A stretch of DNA of 64,000 bases from Dyadobacter fermentans (GTDB lineage: Bacteria; Bacteroidota; Bacteroidia; Cytophagales; Spirosomataceae). Where the stretch lies: positions 124,001 to 188,000 of the forward strand of contig NZ_JAHXBN010000001.1 of NCBI RefSeq assembly GCF_019924045.1, written 5' to 3'. Made by a program: the position numbers and the translations under genes. The number at the start of each line of letters is the position of its first letter. Within the stretch, counting starts at the first letter, position 1. The notes beneath the pieces are model-generated. The model was given only the letters and a program-made list of their open reading frames with translations, was not told the origin of the DNA and did no database searches. Positions 53,201 to 60,259 of the stretch are shown here, in pieces.

Positions 53201-54085
53201 AGATTTAATCGTCCGAATCTCCACATCTCCCCCGCTGTAATGCAACGTAAACTTCGCGCCCGGCCGTAACTGTGCTTCCCAATGCGTCGGGACATTGAAT
53301 TGCCGGATTTTCCCGTCGATCCACGCTTGTACGGAAAGCATTTCCTTGTGGCGCTCGCGGGTTAGTACTTCGCCGTAAATGCGCAGCGCGTCGGTTTGGT
53401 CATTCAAATATACTTCGGCGGGTGATCCGATGCGGGTTAATCTCCCATTTCCCATGATTGCCACCTGATCGGCCAGGCGGAAAATTTCCCCGATGTCGTG
53501 CGTTACCAGTATGATCGTAAATGGTCGCTCGCGGTGGAGTTTGAGTAATAAATCCTGCAATTGCAGTTGCATATCCGGGTCGAGGGCGGCAAAAGGCTCG
53601 TCCATTAAGAGCAGCTCCGGCTCGCGCACGAGGGCACGGGCGAGCGCAACGCGCTGTTGTTGCCCGCCCGAGAGCTGGTGCGGTTTCCGGGTGGTGAGCT
53701 GCGTGAGACCTGCCGTTTCGAGCAAATGGCTGATCAGTTCCTTGTTATGGGTTTTAGGCAGGGCAAATTCAAGATTTTGCATGACGGTCATGTTCGGGAA
53801 CAATGCATAGTCTTGAAAAACAAACCCGATATGCCGCTGCTGTGCCGGAACGTGCAGGCGGCTTGCGGTATCCAGCCATGGATTCTTGCCAAAAGTGATC
53901 CGGCCGGATTCCGGTATGGCCAACCCTGCAATTTGCCTTAATAATGTGGTTTTTCCTGCGCCCGAAGGTCCGGTAAGTGCGAGAATGCTGTTGCCGGGCA
54001 ATGCAAAATCCACTTCCATCGGTAAGATTCCCTCCGCAGTGTGCAAAGTATGCCGGATATGGACTTCAAGCAGGTTGTCGGACAC
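53162..54085 (-). CDS. modC: Molybdate-type ABC transporter ATP-binding protein
   Basis: About 307 residues from the GTG at 54085, which overlaps modB by 20 bases; an in-frame ATG at 54142 would overlap much more and adds residues unlike the family. Walker A is GPSGAGKTTLLRQIAG, signature LSGGQQQRVALARALV, Walker B ELLLMDEPFAALDP, and H-loop VTHDIGEI. A C-terminal MOBE-like domain (SVQAWIDGKIRQFNVPTHWE) follows. The last 13 residues or so (DDRRPPTIDHEP) are coded by the heptad array, so the natural end has probably been replaced. It powers uptake with ModB and ModA. Confidence 0.9.
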   Translation of the reverse strand: MSDNLLEVHIRHTLHTAEGILPMEVDFALPGNSILALTGPSGAGKTTLLRQIAGLAIPESGRITFGKNPWLDTASRLHVPAQQRHIGFVFQDYALFPNMTVMQNLEFALPKTHNKELISHLLETAGLTQLTTRKPHQLSGGQQQRVALARALVREPELLLMDEPFAALDPDMQLQLQDLLLKLHRERPFTIILVTHDIGEIFRLADQVAIMGNGRLTRIGSPAEVYLNDQTDALRIYGEVLTRERHKEMLSVQAWIDGKIRQFNVPTHWEAQLRPGAKFTLHYSGGDVEIRTIKSDDRRPPTIDHEP

Positions 54086-54740
54086 GGAGCAGGCGGTTGT
54101 TAATGGAATAGACCAGCAGCAAAATAACGAAAGTGATCGCAAAAAGCACCATCGCGTAGGTATTCGCGGCCGGGTAATTCAGGGCTTCCACCTCGTTGTA
54201 AATGGCTACGGATGCCACTTTGGTTACGCCCGGGATGTTGCCGCCGATCATCAGCACCACGCCGAATTCGCCGACGGTATGCGCGAATGTGAGTACAAAT
54301 GCCGTGAGAATGGCCGGTTTGCAATTGGGTAAGAGCACTTTCGTGAACGTCTGCCATTCGCTTTTGCCCAGCGTGTAGGATGCCTCCCGTAGCGAAGGCG
54401 GTAACGATTGGAGCCCCGCACGAATAGGGTAGATCATGAATGGCAGGCTGTATAAAATGGAGGCGATCACGAGGCCCGGAAACGAGAAAACCAGCCTTAA
54501 TCCGAAAATATCCTCGATCCACGCCCCAAACCAATGCGACGGACTGAAAGCCAGCAGCAGGTAAAACCCGATCACCGAAGGCGGTAGGACGAGCGGCATG
54601 CCGATCAACGCTTCCACCACGCCCCGGCCTTTGAATTTTCCAAAAACCAGCCAGTAGGCGATCGGCATGGCGATTACCAGTAGCAGAACTGAAGTAATGC
54701 TGGCTAGTTTGAAGGTTAGCAGGAGTGGTTGGGGGTCCAA
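54066..54740 (-). CDS. modB: Molybdate ABC transporter permease
   Basis: A 224-residue inner-membrane permease from a TTG start. It has five to six hydrophobic helices, the PLVLPPSVIGFYLLLAF segment typical of ModB, and the cytoplasmic EAA loop LREASYTLGKSEWQTFTKVL that contacts the ATPase, then FAHTVGEFGVVLMIGGNIPG. It is downstream of modA with a 220-bp gap that is filled by the 10-bp inverted array, unusually large for this operon, and it overlaps modC. The array may affect modB expression relative to modA. Confidence 0.93.
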   Translation of the reverse strand: MDPQPLLLTFKLASITSVLLLVIAMPIAYWLVFGKFKGRGVVEALIGMPLVLPPSVIGFYLLLAFSPSHWFGAWIEDIFGLRLVFSFPGLVIASILYSLPFMIYPIRAGLQSLPPSLREASYTLGKSEWQTFTKVLLPNCKPAILTAFVLTFAHTVGEFGVVLMIGGNIPGVTKVASVAIYNEVEALNYPAANTYAMVLFAITFVILLLVYSINNRLLRVRQPA

Positions 54741-54757
54741 TTTTGAATGATTGAATG

Positions 54758-54960
54758 GTCAGGTTTTATCAAGTGTAGTCAGGTATTGTCAAGTGTTGTC
54801 AAGTATAGTCATGGGTTGTCATTCGTGGTCAGGTATTGTTGTATGTGTGTTTCATGACTAATTCAGAGTATCAATGGCAGCACTTGACTATACCTGACCA
54901 CGAATGACTACACTTGACAATACCTGACAACTCTTGACCAAAAATGACAATACCTGACAA
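54758..54960. repeat. 10-bp periodic inverted array between modA and modB
   Basis: From 54758, GTC recurs every 10 bp through nine units (e.g. GTCAGGTATT, GTCAAGTGTT, GTCAAGTATA), one of them ATC. From 54851, TGAC recurs every 10 bp: one unit at 54851-54860, then eight from 54881 to 54960 (e.g. TACCTGACAA, CACTTGACTA). The right units are the reverse complement of the left ones, and GTCATTCGTGGTCAGGTAT is shared between the arms. The centre is about 54841-54880. The array abuts the modA stop codon exactly. Confidence 0.95.
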
Positions 54961-55713
54961 TTATTTGTAACCGTACCGTTTAAAAATCGCTTTTGCTTTG
55001 GTTGAATACAGGAATTTGTAAAACTGCTCACTGGATGCTTTTTTGGGTGAATCCTCGCTGTGCTTCAATAAAATGGCTGCCTGTTGAATGGGTTTATAAA
55101 GGCTTGAATCCACTAATACATAATGTCCTTTATCCTTCATCTCAGGCGACAGCACAATGGATAATGCATTGAAACCCGCTTCCACGGAACCAGTTGTAAT
55201 GTATTGGGCGGTTTGGGCGATGCTTTCACCGAATACGAGCTTCTTTTCGGTTTGTTCGTAAAGTTTCAATGCATTCAACGCCTGCACGGCCGCTTCGCCG
55301 TAAGGTGCCGTTTGGGGATTGGGGATGGCGATTTTTTTGACACTACCGGTAGCTAGTATTTCTGGTTTGAGGTCGGTTTCGGAGATATCCTTCGACCAGA
55401 GTACCAATGCGCCGGTGGCGTAAACTTCCGGTTTTTGGTCGGAACCGCCGTTTTTGAAAATTTCCTCGGGGTATTTGGTGTCGGCGGAAACGAATACGTC
55501 GAATGGCGCGCCCTCGCGGATCTGCGTCGTGAGTTTGCCGGAGGAAGCAACTACGATCTCGATCTGCTTGCCCGACTCTTTCTCGAATTCCTGCTGGATT
55601 TCTTTCATCACATATTGCACGTTGGCGGCAGTTGCGACGACGATTTTCTCCGACGGCTTGGAGCAACCGGCCAGAAATGCAGCGAAAAGGACAAGGATAC
55701 GTAGTTTGTTCAT
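54961..55713 (-). CDS. modA: Molybdate ABC transporter substrate-binding lipoprotein
   Basis: A 250-residue binding protein with lipobox FLAGCSKP (Cys17). It has the ModA features VATAANVQYVMKEIQQEFEK, EIVVASSGKLTTQI, GAPFDVFVSADTKYPEEIF, KIAIPNPQTAPYGEAAVQAL and a late QAAILLKHSEDSPKKA. The SSGKLTTQI and NPQTAPYGEA stretches line the oxyanion site for molybdate or tungstate. It is first in a modABC operon. The stop codon sits right at the edge of the 10-bp array. Confidence 0.95.
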   Translation of the reverse strand: MNKLRILVLFAAFLAGCSKPSEKIVVATAANVQYVMKEIQQEFEKESGKQIEIVVASSGKLTTQIREGAPFDVFVSADTKYPEEIFKNGGSDQKPEVYATGALVLWSKDISETDLKPEILATGSVKKIAIPNPQTAPYGEAAVQALNALKLYEQTEKKLVFGESIAQTAQYITTGSVEAGFNALSIVLSPEMKDKGHYVLVDSSLYKPIQQAAILLKHSEDSPKKASSEQFYKFLYSTKAKAIFKRYGYK

Positions 55714-55877
55714 GCCGCAATTTAGAAATATTGTTTTGCAATAATAGCCGCTTGCAGCCTCCGTGGAGCGTCCCCTCGGGAATTTGTCGTAAATTGCGCC
55801 CCGTTTCGCCGGGCTGTTCCGGACGGACGTTTGAACCGCTGATAGCCAATGGCTAAAAGCACAATTTAATCATTATA

Positions 55878-57035
55878 ATGATCATAGAAACTGCACAGCG
55901 CACCAGGCAGACATCGGAATACTATTTTTCGGTGAAGCTGGCCGAAGTGCGCAAACTGATTGCCGAAGGGCATGACGTCATCAATCTCGGGATCGGAAAC
56001 CCGGATATGATGCCCTCAGTAGAAACGCTGGAAGCATTGACAACCGCTGCCTATCAACCACAGGCGCATGGTTATCAGCCTTATACAGGCACCCCCGCTT
56101 TCAGAAAATCAGTGGCAGATTTTTATTATCGTACCTATGGCGTAACACTCGATCCGAATACTGAAATATTGCCGCTCATTGGTTCCAAAGAGGGCATTAC
56201 CCACATATCGCTGACGTTCTTGGACCCGGGCGACGAGGTGCTGGTACCCGAGCTGGGTTATCCGGCCTACCGCGCCGTAAGCCAGATGGTCGGGGCGGTG
56301 GTGAAAGAATACCCGCTGCGCGAAGACCATGGCTGGCAGCCTGACTGGAATGCGATGGAAAGCCTCATTACGCCCAAAACAAAGCTGATGTGGCTCAACT
56401 ACCCGCATATGCCCACGGGCGCGCCTGCTACGCAGGAGCTGTTCGAAGAGGCGGTTGCATTTGCTAAAAAACACCGGATTTTGCTTTGCCATGATAATCC
56501 TTACAGCTTGATCCTGAACAAAAAAGCGCCTATCAGCCTGCTTTCGGTGGAAGGGGCCAAAGAGGTGGCTATCGAGCTGAATTCGATGAGCAAGTCGCAC
56601 AATATGGCGGGCTGGCGAATGGGGTGGCTTTCGGGCGCGAAGGAGTACATCAGCGCGGTGCTGACGATCAAGAGCAATGTCGATTCCGGGATGTTCTTTG
56701 CAATGCAGGAGGCTGGTGCGAAGGCATTGGGCAACTCTGCCGAATGGCATTCGGAGCGCAATGCGGTGTACCAGGGTCGTCTGGAAGCTTCGGAAGCGCT
56801 TCTGCGCACGCTTGGCTGCACGTGGGACAACAAGCAGGAAGGCATGTTCCTATGGGGCAAACTACCCGATTCCACGGAGTCGGCGGAGGCGCTCGTGAAC
56901 AGCCTGCTGGTCGAAAAGCACGTGTTCATTGCGCCGGGCTTCATCTTTGGTCCGAAAGGCCAGCGATATATCCGTTTGTCGTTGTGCTTGCCAAAGGAAA
57001 GAATCTGGCAGGCAGTGGAGCGGATTAAAGGATAA
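55878..57035 (+). CDS. PLP-dependent class I/II aminotransferase
   Basis: A 385-residue fold-type I aminotransferase. It has LGIGNPDMMPS at the N-terminus, YQPYTGTPAFRKSVADFYY, the LNYPHMPTGAPA segment with the conserved Asn-Pro region slightly altered, LLCHDNPYS with the PLP-binding Asp, and Schiff-base Lys239 in ELNSMSKSHNMAGWRMGW. The late Arg in RYIRLSL binds the substrate carboxylate. Prephenate dehydrogenase follows 28 bp later, so it is likely the aromatic (tyrosine/phenylalanine) transaminase of that pathway; diaminopimelate or aspartate specificity cannot be excluded. Confidence 0.9.
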   Translation: MIIETAQRTRQTSEYYFSVKLAEVRKLIAEGHDVINLGIGNPDMMPSVETLEALTTAAYQPQAHGYQPYTGTPAFRKSVADFYYRTYGVTLDPNTEILPLIGSKEGITHISLTFLDPGDEVLVPELGYPAYRAVSQMVGAVVKEYPLREDHGWQPDWNAMESLITPKTKLMWLNYPHMPTGAPATQELFEEAVAFAKKHRILLCHDNPYSLILNKKAPISLLSVEGAKEVAIELNSMSKSHNMAGWRMGWLSGAKEYISAVLTIKSNVDSGMFFAMQEAGAKALGNSAEWHSERNAVYQGRLEASEALLRTLGCTWDNKQEGMFLWGKLPDSTESAEALVNSLLVEKHVFIAPGFIFGPKGQRYIRLSLCLPKERIWQAVERIKG

Positions 57036-57063
57036 TATTTCAGGATATTTAAAATTCAAAATA

Positions 57064-57921
57064 ATGATAATCAGTATCATAGGGGTGGGCCTGCTCGGCG
57101 GGTCATTTGCCCTGGGACTGCGCGAGAAATACCCGCATGTGAAATTCGTGGGGGTGGATAATTCGTCGGTCAATCAAAAAATAGCATTGGCAAAAGGGAT
57201 CGTGGACGAGATCCTGACGCTCGACGAGGCATTGCAGGTATCCGAGCTGAACGTGCTCGCGACGCCGGTGGACGCCATTACCAAATTGCTTCCCTACATG
57301 CTCGATCACCTGCCCGACGGGCGGACGATCATGGACCTCGGTTCTACCAAGGAGCTGATTTGCAAACTGGCAGACAAACATCCGAAACGGGGCCAGTTCG
57401 TAGCGGCGCACCCGATGGCCGGTACCGAAAACTCGGGCCCGGGAGCGGCATTCAGGGAGCTTTTGATCGATAAGAATGTGATCATATGCGATAAGGAAAA
57501 AAGTAATCCCGATTCCCTGGCACTGGTAGAAACATTCCTGCGCGATGTAGGCATGAAAATCCACTATATGCAACCCGTGGAGCACGATCTGCATTTGGCG
57601 TATGTGTCGCATTTGAGCCATATCAGTTCGTTCGCTTTGGGGATGACCGTCCTGGACAAGGAACGGGATGAGCGCGCGATCTTCGATATGGCCAGTACCG
57701 GTTTTTCTTCCACAGTTCGTCTGGCCAAAAGCTCCCCGCAAATGTGGGCGCCGATTTTTGACCAAAACAAAAAGAATGTTTCCAAGGCATTGGGCGACTA
57801 TATCGAGCTTCTGAAAAAGTTCAAAGACGCGATCGACGGCCGCGATATGGATGCCAGCCTTTCTTATATGGCCCGGGCAAATGATATAGGACGGGTTTTG
57901 GCGGGGATTGAAAAGAAATAG
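57064..57921 (+). CDS. tyrA: Prephenate dehydrogenase
   Basis: A 285-residue protein starting at the ATG at 57064, which opens directly on the Rossmann motif ISIIGVGLLGGSFALGL; an open frame farther upstream overlaps the aminotransferase and is ignored. Family motifs are DLGSTKELICKLADKHP, AAHPMAGTENSGPGAA (with the catalytic His) and AYVSHLSHISSFALGMT. It oxidatively decarboxylates prephenate to 4-hydroxyphenylpyruvate, which the upstream aminotransferase can convert to tyrosine. In related genomes a DAHP synthase/chorismate mutase often follows; here array H and a terminator do. Confidence 0.93.
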   Translation: MIISIIGVGLLGGSFALGLREKYPHVKFVGVDNSSVNQKIALAKGIVDEILTLDEALQVSELNVLATPVDAITKLLPYMLDHLPDGRTIMDLGSTKELICKLADKHPKRGQFVAAHPMAGTENSGPGAAFRELLIDKNVIICDKEKSNPDSLALVETFLRDVGMKIHYMQPVEHDLHLAYVSHLSHISSFALGMTVLDKERDERAIFDMASTGFSSTVRLAKSSPQMWAPIFDQNKKNVSKALGDYIELLKKFKDAIDGRDMDASLSYMARANDIGRVLAGIEKK

Positions 57922-57940
57922 TCAGATGTGGTCATTTTTT

Positions 57941-58029
57941 TGACCGCCGACGGCTGATGGCCGACCGCCGAATGGCGCAATGACAATTGTTCGGCGGTCA
58001 GCTGTCAGTGGTCAGCGGTCAGGTATGGC
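57941..58029. repeat. 7-bp periodic inverted array H
   Basis: Left arm: ACCGCCG, ACGGCTG, ATGGCCG, ACCGCCG, AATGGCG. The centre is around CAATGACAATTG. Right arm: CGGCGGT, CAGCTGT, CAGTGGT, CAGCGGT, CAGGTAT. The 7-bp step is strict and the arms are inverted. It lies between tyrA and its terminator, so it is part of the 3' untranslated region. Confidence 0.85.
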
Positions 58030-58069
58030 CAAGAATTGTTGTATATAAATGGCTGAATATTAGTATATT

Positions 58070-58110
58070 GCAAATGGTTCTGAAATTGTTCGGAACCATT
58101 TGCGTTTTTT
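58070..58110 (+). terminator. Terminator after tyrA
   Basis: GCAAATGGTTC (58070-58080) pairs perfectly with GAACCATTTGC (58093-58103), followed by GTTTTTT. Confidence 0.85.
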
Positions 58111-58189
58111 GGGCTGTTAAGTTGGGGTCGTTCAACGGCACCCTTCTTGATTGATTTTGAAGCATATAGTCTCAACAAAACAATAGGAA

Positions 58190-58957
58190 ATGACAAAAGC
58201 GCATGGGGTTTGGGCAGCGGTATTGATAGCAGCAGGCATTTCATTAGGTGTGCACCGGGCCGACTCACTTTCCAATCATTCTACTACACAAACATTGCCG
58301 GTCGCGAAAACCGACTCGGCCGTTACCCGTTCCGAATGGATTTCATTGTACGACTCGCTAGGCCTGAAAAAGCAGGGCTTGTCTGAACGTGCATTCTATT
58401 GTGCCTGGTTCGGTTTCCAGAAAATCAAACTCGATAACCCGATCATGGCGATATGCGATTTTACGCAATCATCGCGCAACAAGCGGTTGTATGTGATCGA
58501 TCTGCTGAAAAAGAAGGTGCTTTACAATACCTACGTGGCGCACGGCCGGAACTCTGGTAATGAGTTTGCCGAGCATTTTTCAAATGCCAATTCTTCCTTC
58601 CAGTCGAGTTTGGGTTTTTACAAAACATTAGGTACCTACCAGGGCAAGCACGGATTGTCATTAAAACTGGAAGGTCTCGAAAAAGGCATTAATGACCGCG
58701 CGTTGGAACGTGCCATCGTCATGCACGGCGCTGACTATGTGAGTGAATCCTTTATCAAAAATACGGGCCGCCTTGGCCGCAGCCTTGGTTGCCCCGCGGT
58801 TTCAATCGCCGATTCCAAAAAGCTCATCAATATGCTTTACAATGGCGCGGGGTTGTTTATTTACTCCGGTGACCAGCATTATCTCCAAAAATCCTCACTG
58901 CTGGCCGGAATGGAAGCTGTGGCCGAAGTTCAGGCATTAGGCGCTTCGCGTTTGTAA
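58190..58957 (+). CDS. Murein L,D-transpeptidase catalytic domain protein (YkuD_2 type)
   Basis: A 255-residue exported protein with a signal-like N-terminus (HGVWAAVLIAAGISLGVHRA). The domain shows KRLYVIDLLKKKVLYNTYVA, HGRNSGNEF, MHGADYVSESFI and the catalytic GRSLGCPAVS with Cys201. This is the PF13645-like branch of L,D-transpeptidases, expected to form or trim 3-3 crosslinks or attach proteins in peptidoglycan. Its last 28 bases overlap the end of the second, convergent L,D-transpeptidase gene. Confidence 0.9.
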   Translation: MTKAHGVWAAVLIAAGISLGVHRADSLSNHSTTQTLPVAKTDSAVTRSEWISLYDSLGLKKQGLSERAFYCAWFGFQKIKLDNPIMAICDFTQSSRNKRLYVIDLLKKKVLYNTYVAHGRNSGNEFAEHFSNANSSFQSSLGFYKTLGTYQGKHGLSLKLEGLEKGINDRALERAIVMHGADYVSESFIKNTGRLGRSLGCPAVSIADSKKLINMLYNGAGLFIYSGDQHYLQKSSLLAGMEAVAEVQALGASRL

Positions 58958-60126
58958 ACATCCGGGAAGTACATCAAATCGCCTTTCTCGTTGCAGTCTG
59001 CCGGTAAATACAGCAGAAACACCGGCACGCGGACTTTCAGTTTGTGCCACTTCGGCGGATGCGAAACGCTGTCGGGCTCGGTCATGAAATCGCTGTCGAG
59101 CAGTTTGGTGCCGGCCATGTAGTTGGCCAGGTCGGTAGGATGCTGTACACGTACGCACCCGTGACTGCGCCAGCGCTTGTCGCTTTTGAAGAGGTAGCGC
59201 GCATTGGTATCGTGCAGGTAAATAGAGAGCGGGTTTTTGATCTCCACTTTTAATAAACCTAATGAGTTATCCTCACCCGTTTCCTGGCGGAAGCGGTAGG
59301 GGAATTTGTCGGCAGTCAGGTCCCCCCATTCGAGTTCTTCGGGGTTAATGGCCTGCCCGTCCTTACCAATCACCTGAATGCGGTTTCTGGTCAGGTACTC
59401 GGGATCGGCGGCGGCTTTCGGGAAAATTTCCTTGATGGCAATGCTTTTGGGCACGTTCCAGTACGGGTGCGTGACAATGCTCGTTGCGTAGGTGTCGATG
59501 GTAGGCGTGGGTGTATCCCGCTTGCCTACGACGGTATGCATGGTGAGCACGTTCTTGCCTGCGGAATCCATGGCCGTCAGGTAGGCGCCCCGGATATTGA
59601 CCATTACAAAACGCGGCGCGTGCTGGATCTGCCGGTGAATCCAGCGGTAGGCATTCAATGTCTGCGCCACATAGGCCGCGCTGTCTTTCTTGTTGGATTT
59701 GATCAGCCGGTCGTAATGGATTTTCAGGTTATGGTAAACCGGGAAAACCGGCTCCAATTGCTCCATTACCCGCTCCACAGCCTCTCCTTTCGCCAGTTCT
59801 TCGGCTGCATTGCGGATCAATGCAGTATCCGCTTTCACCTTTTTTTGGGTAAATCGAATGGTAGGCTTGTGGCCGAACGCGATTTCTTCCAAAAGCGCGA
59901 AAACCGGCGCAATGGTGTCTTTTGTTCCAAATTTTTGGGTATTGATCCCCGCTTCGCTGGCTTGCGAAAGGAGTTCCTGGTAAATATCCTTGCTGCTGAT
60001 CGCCTCTGCCAGTTCCTGGTCAGTCATGTCCTTCGGGTTCTTCCGGCACGACTGCATGATGGCGAGGGTAAAGAGTATCAGGAGGGGTACATAGCGGGCT
60101 TTGCCCAGACCGGACAGCATTTGCAT
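58930..60126 (-). CDS. L,D-transpeptidase (YkuD family) lipoprotein
   Basis: A 398-residue protein with a lipoprotein signal (LLILFTLAIMQSC, Cys27). An N-terminal helical region of about 180 residues is followed by the YkuD domain: RFVMVNIRGAYLTAMDSAGK, LTMHTVVGKRDTPTPTID, HPYWNVPKSIAIKEIFPKAA and the catalytic SHGCVRV with Cys324. The length and the helical N-terminal domain match the YcbB-type (LdtD) branch. It would act on peptidoglycan from a membrane anchor. It is convergent with the smaller transpeptidase, and the two coding ends overlap by 28 bp. Confidence 0.92.
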   Translation of the reverse strand: MQMLSGLGKARYVPLLILFTLAIMQSCRKNPKDMTDQELAEAISSKDIYQELLSQASEAGINTQKFGTKDTIAPVFALLEEIAFGHKPTIRFTQKKVKADTALIRNAAEELAKGEAVERVMEQLEPVFPVYHNLKIHYDRLIKSNKKDSAAYVAQTLNAYRWIHRQIQHAPRFVMVNIRGAYLTAMDSAGKNVLTMHTVVGKRDTPTPTIDTYATSIVTHPYWNVPKSIAIKEIFPKAAADPEYLTRNRIQVIGKDGQAINPEELEWGDLTADKFPYRFRQETGEDNSLGLLKVEIKNPLSIYLHDTNARYLFKSDKRWRSHGCVRVQHPTDLANYMAGTKLLDSDFMTEPDSVSHPPKWHKLKVRVPVFLLYLPADCNEKGDLMYFPDVYKREAPNA

Positions 60127-60259
60127 TACGAACGATGATTTGGTGCTGAATAGGGCAGTGCAATTGTCATGCTAACCTGAAATGTGCATACACGGACCGT
60201 CCATAGCTCAAAAATGGGGAATTAAAGTGGCATTGCTGTACTTTAATTCCCTAAATCGA

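Noticed and set aside
54086..54142. Longer modC start at an ATG
   Set aside because: It would add CCWSIPLTTAC-like residues not typical of ModC and overlap modB by 77 bases; the GTG at 54085 fits better.
54758..54960. CRISPR array
   Set aside because: Units are only 10 bp with no spacers, the arms are inverted to each other, and no cas gene is nearby.
56929..57063. Longer tyrA start inside the aminotransferase gene
   Set aside because: The Rossmann motif begins at the ATG at 57064, and the upstream frame is only the shifted aminotransferase end.
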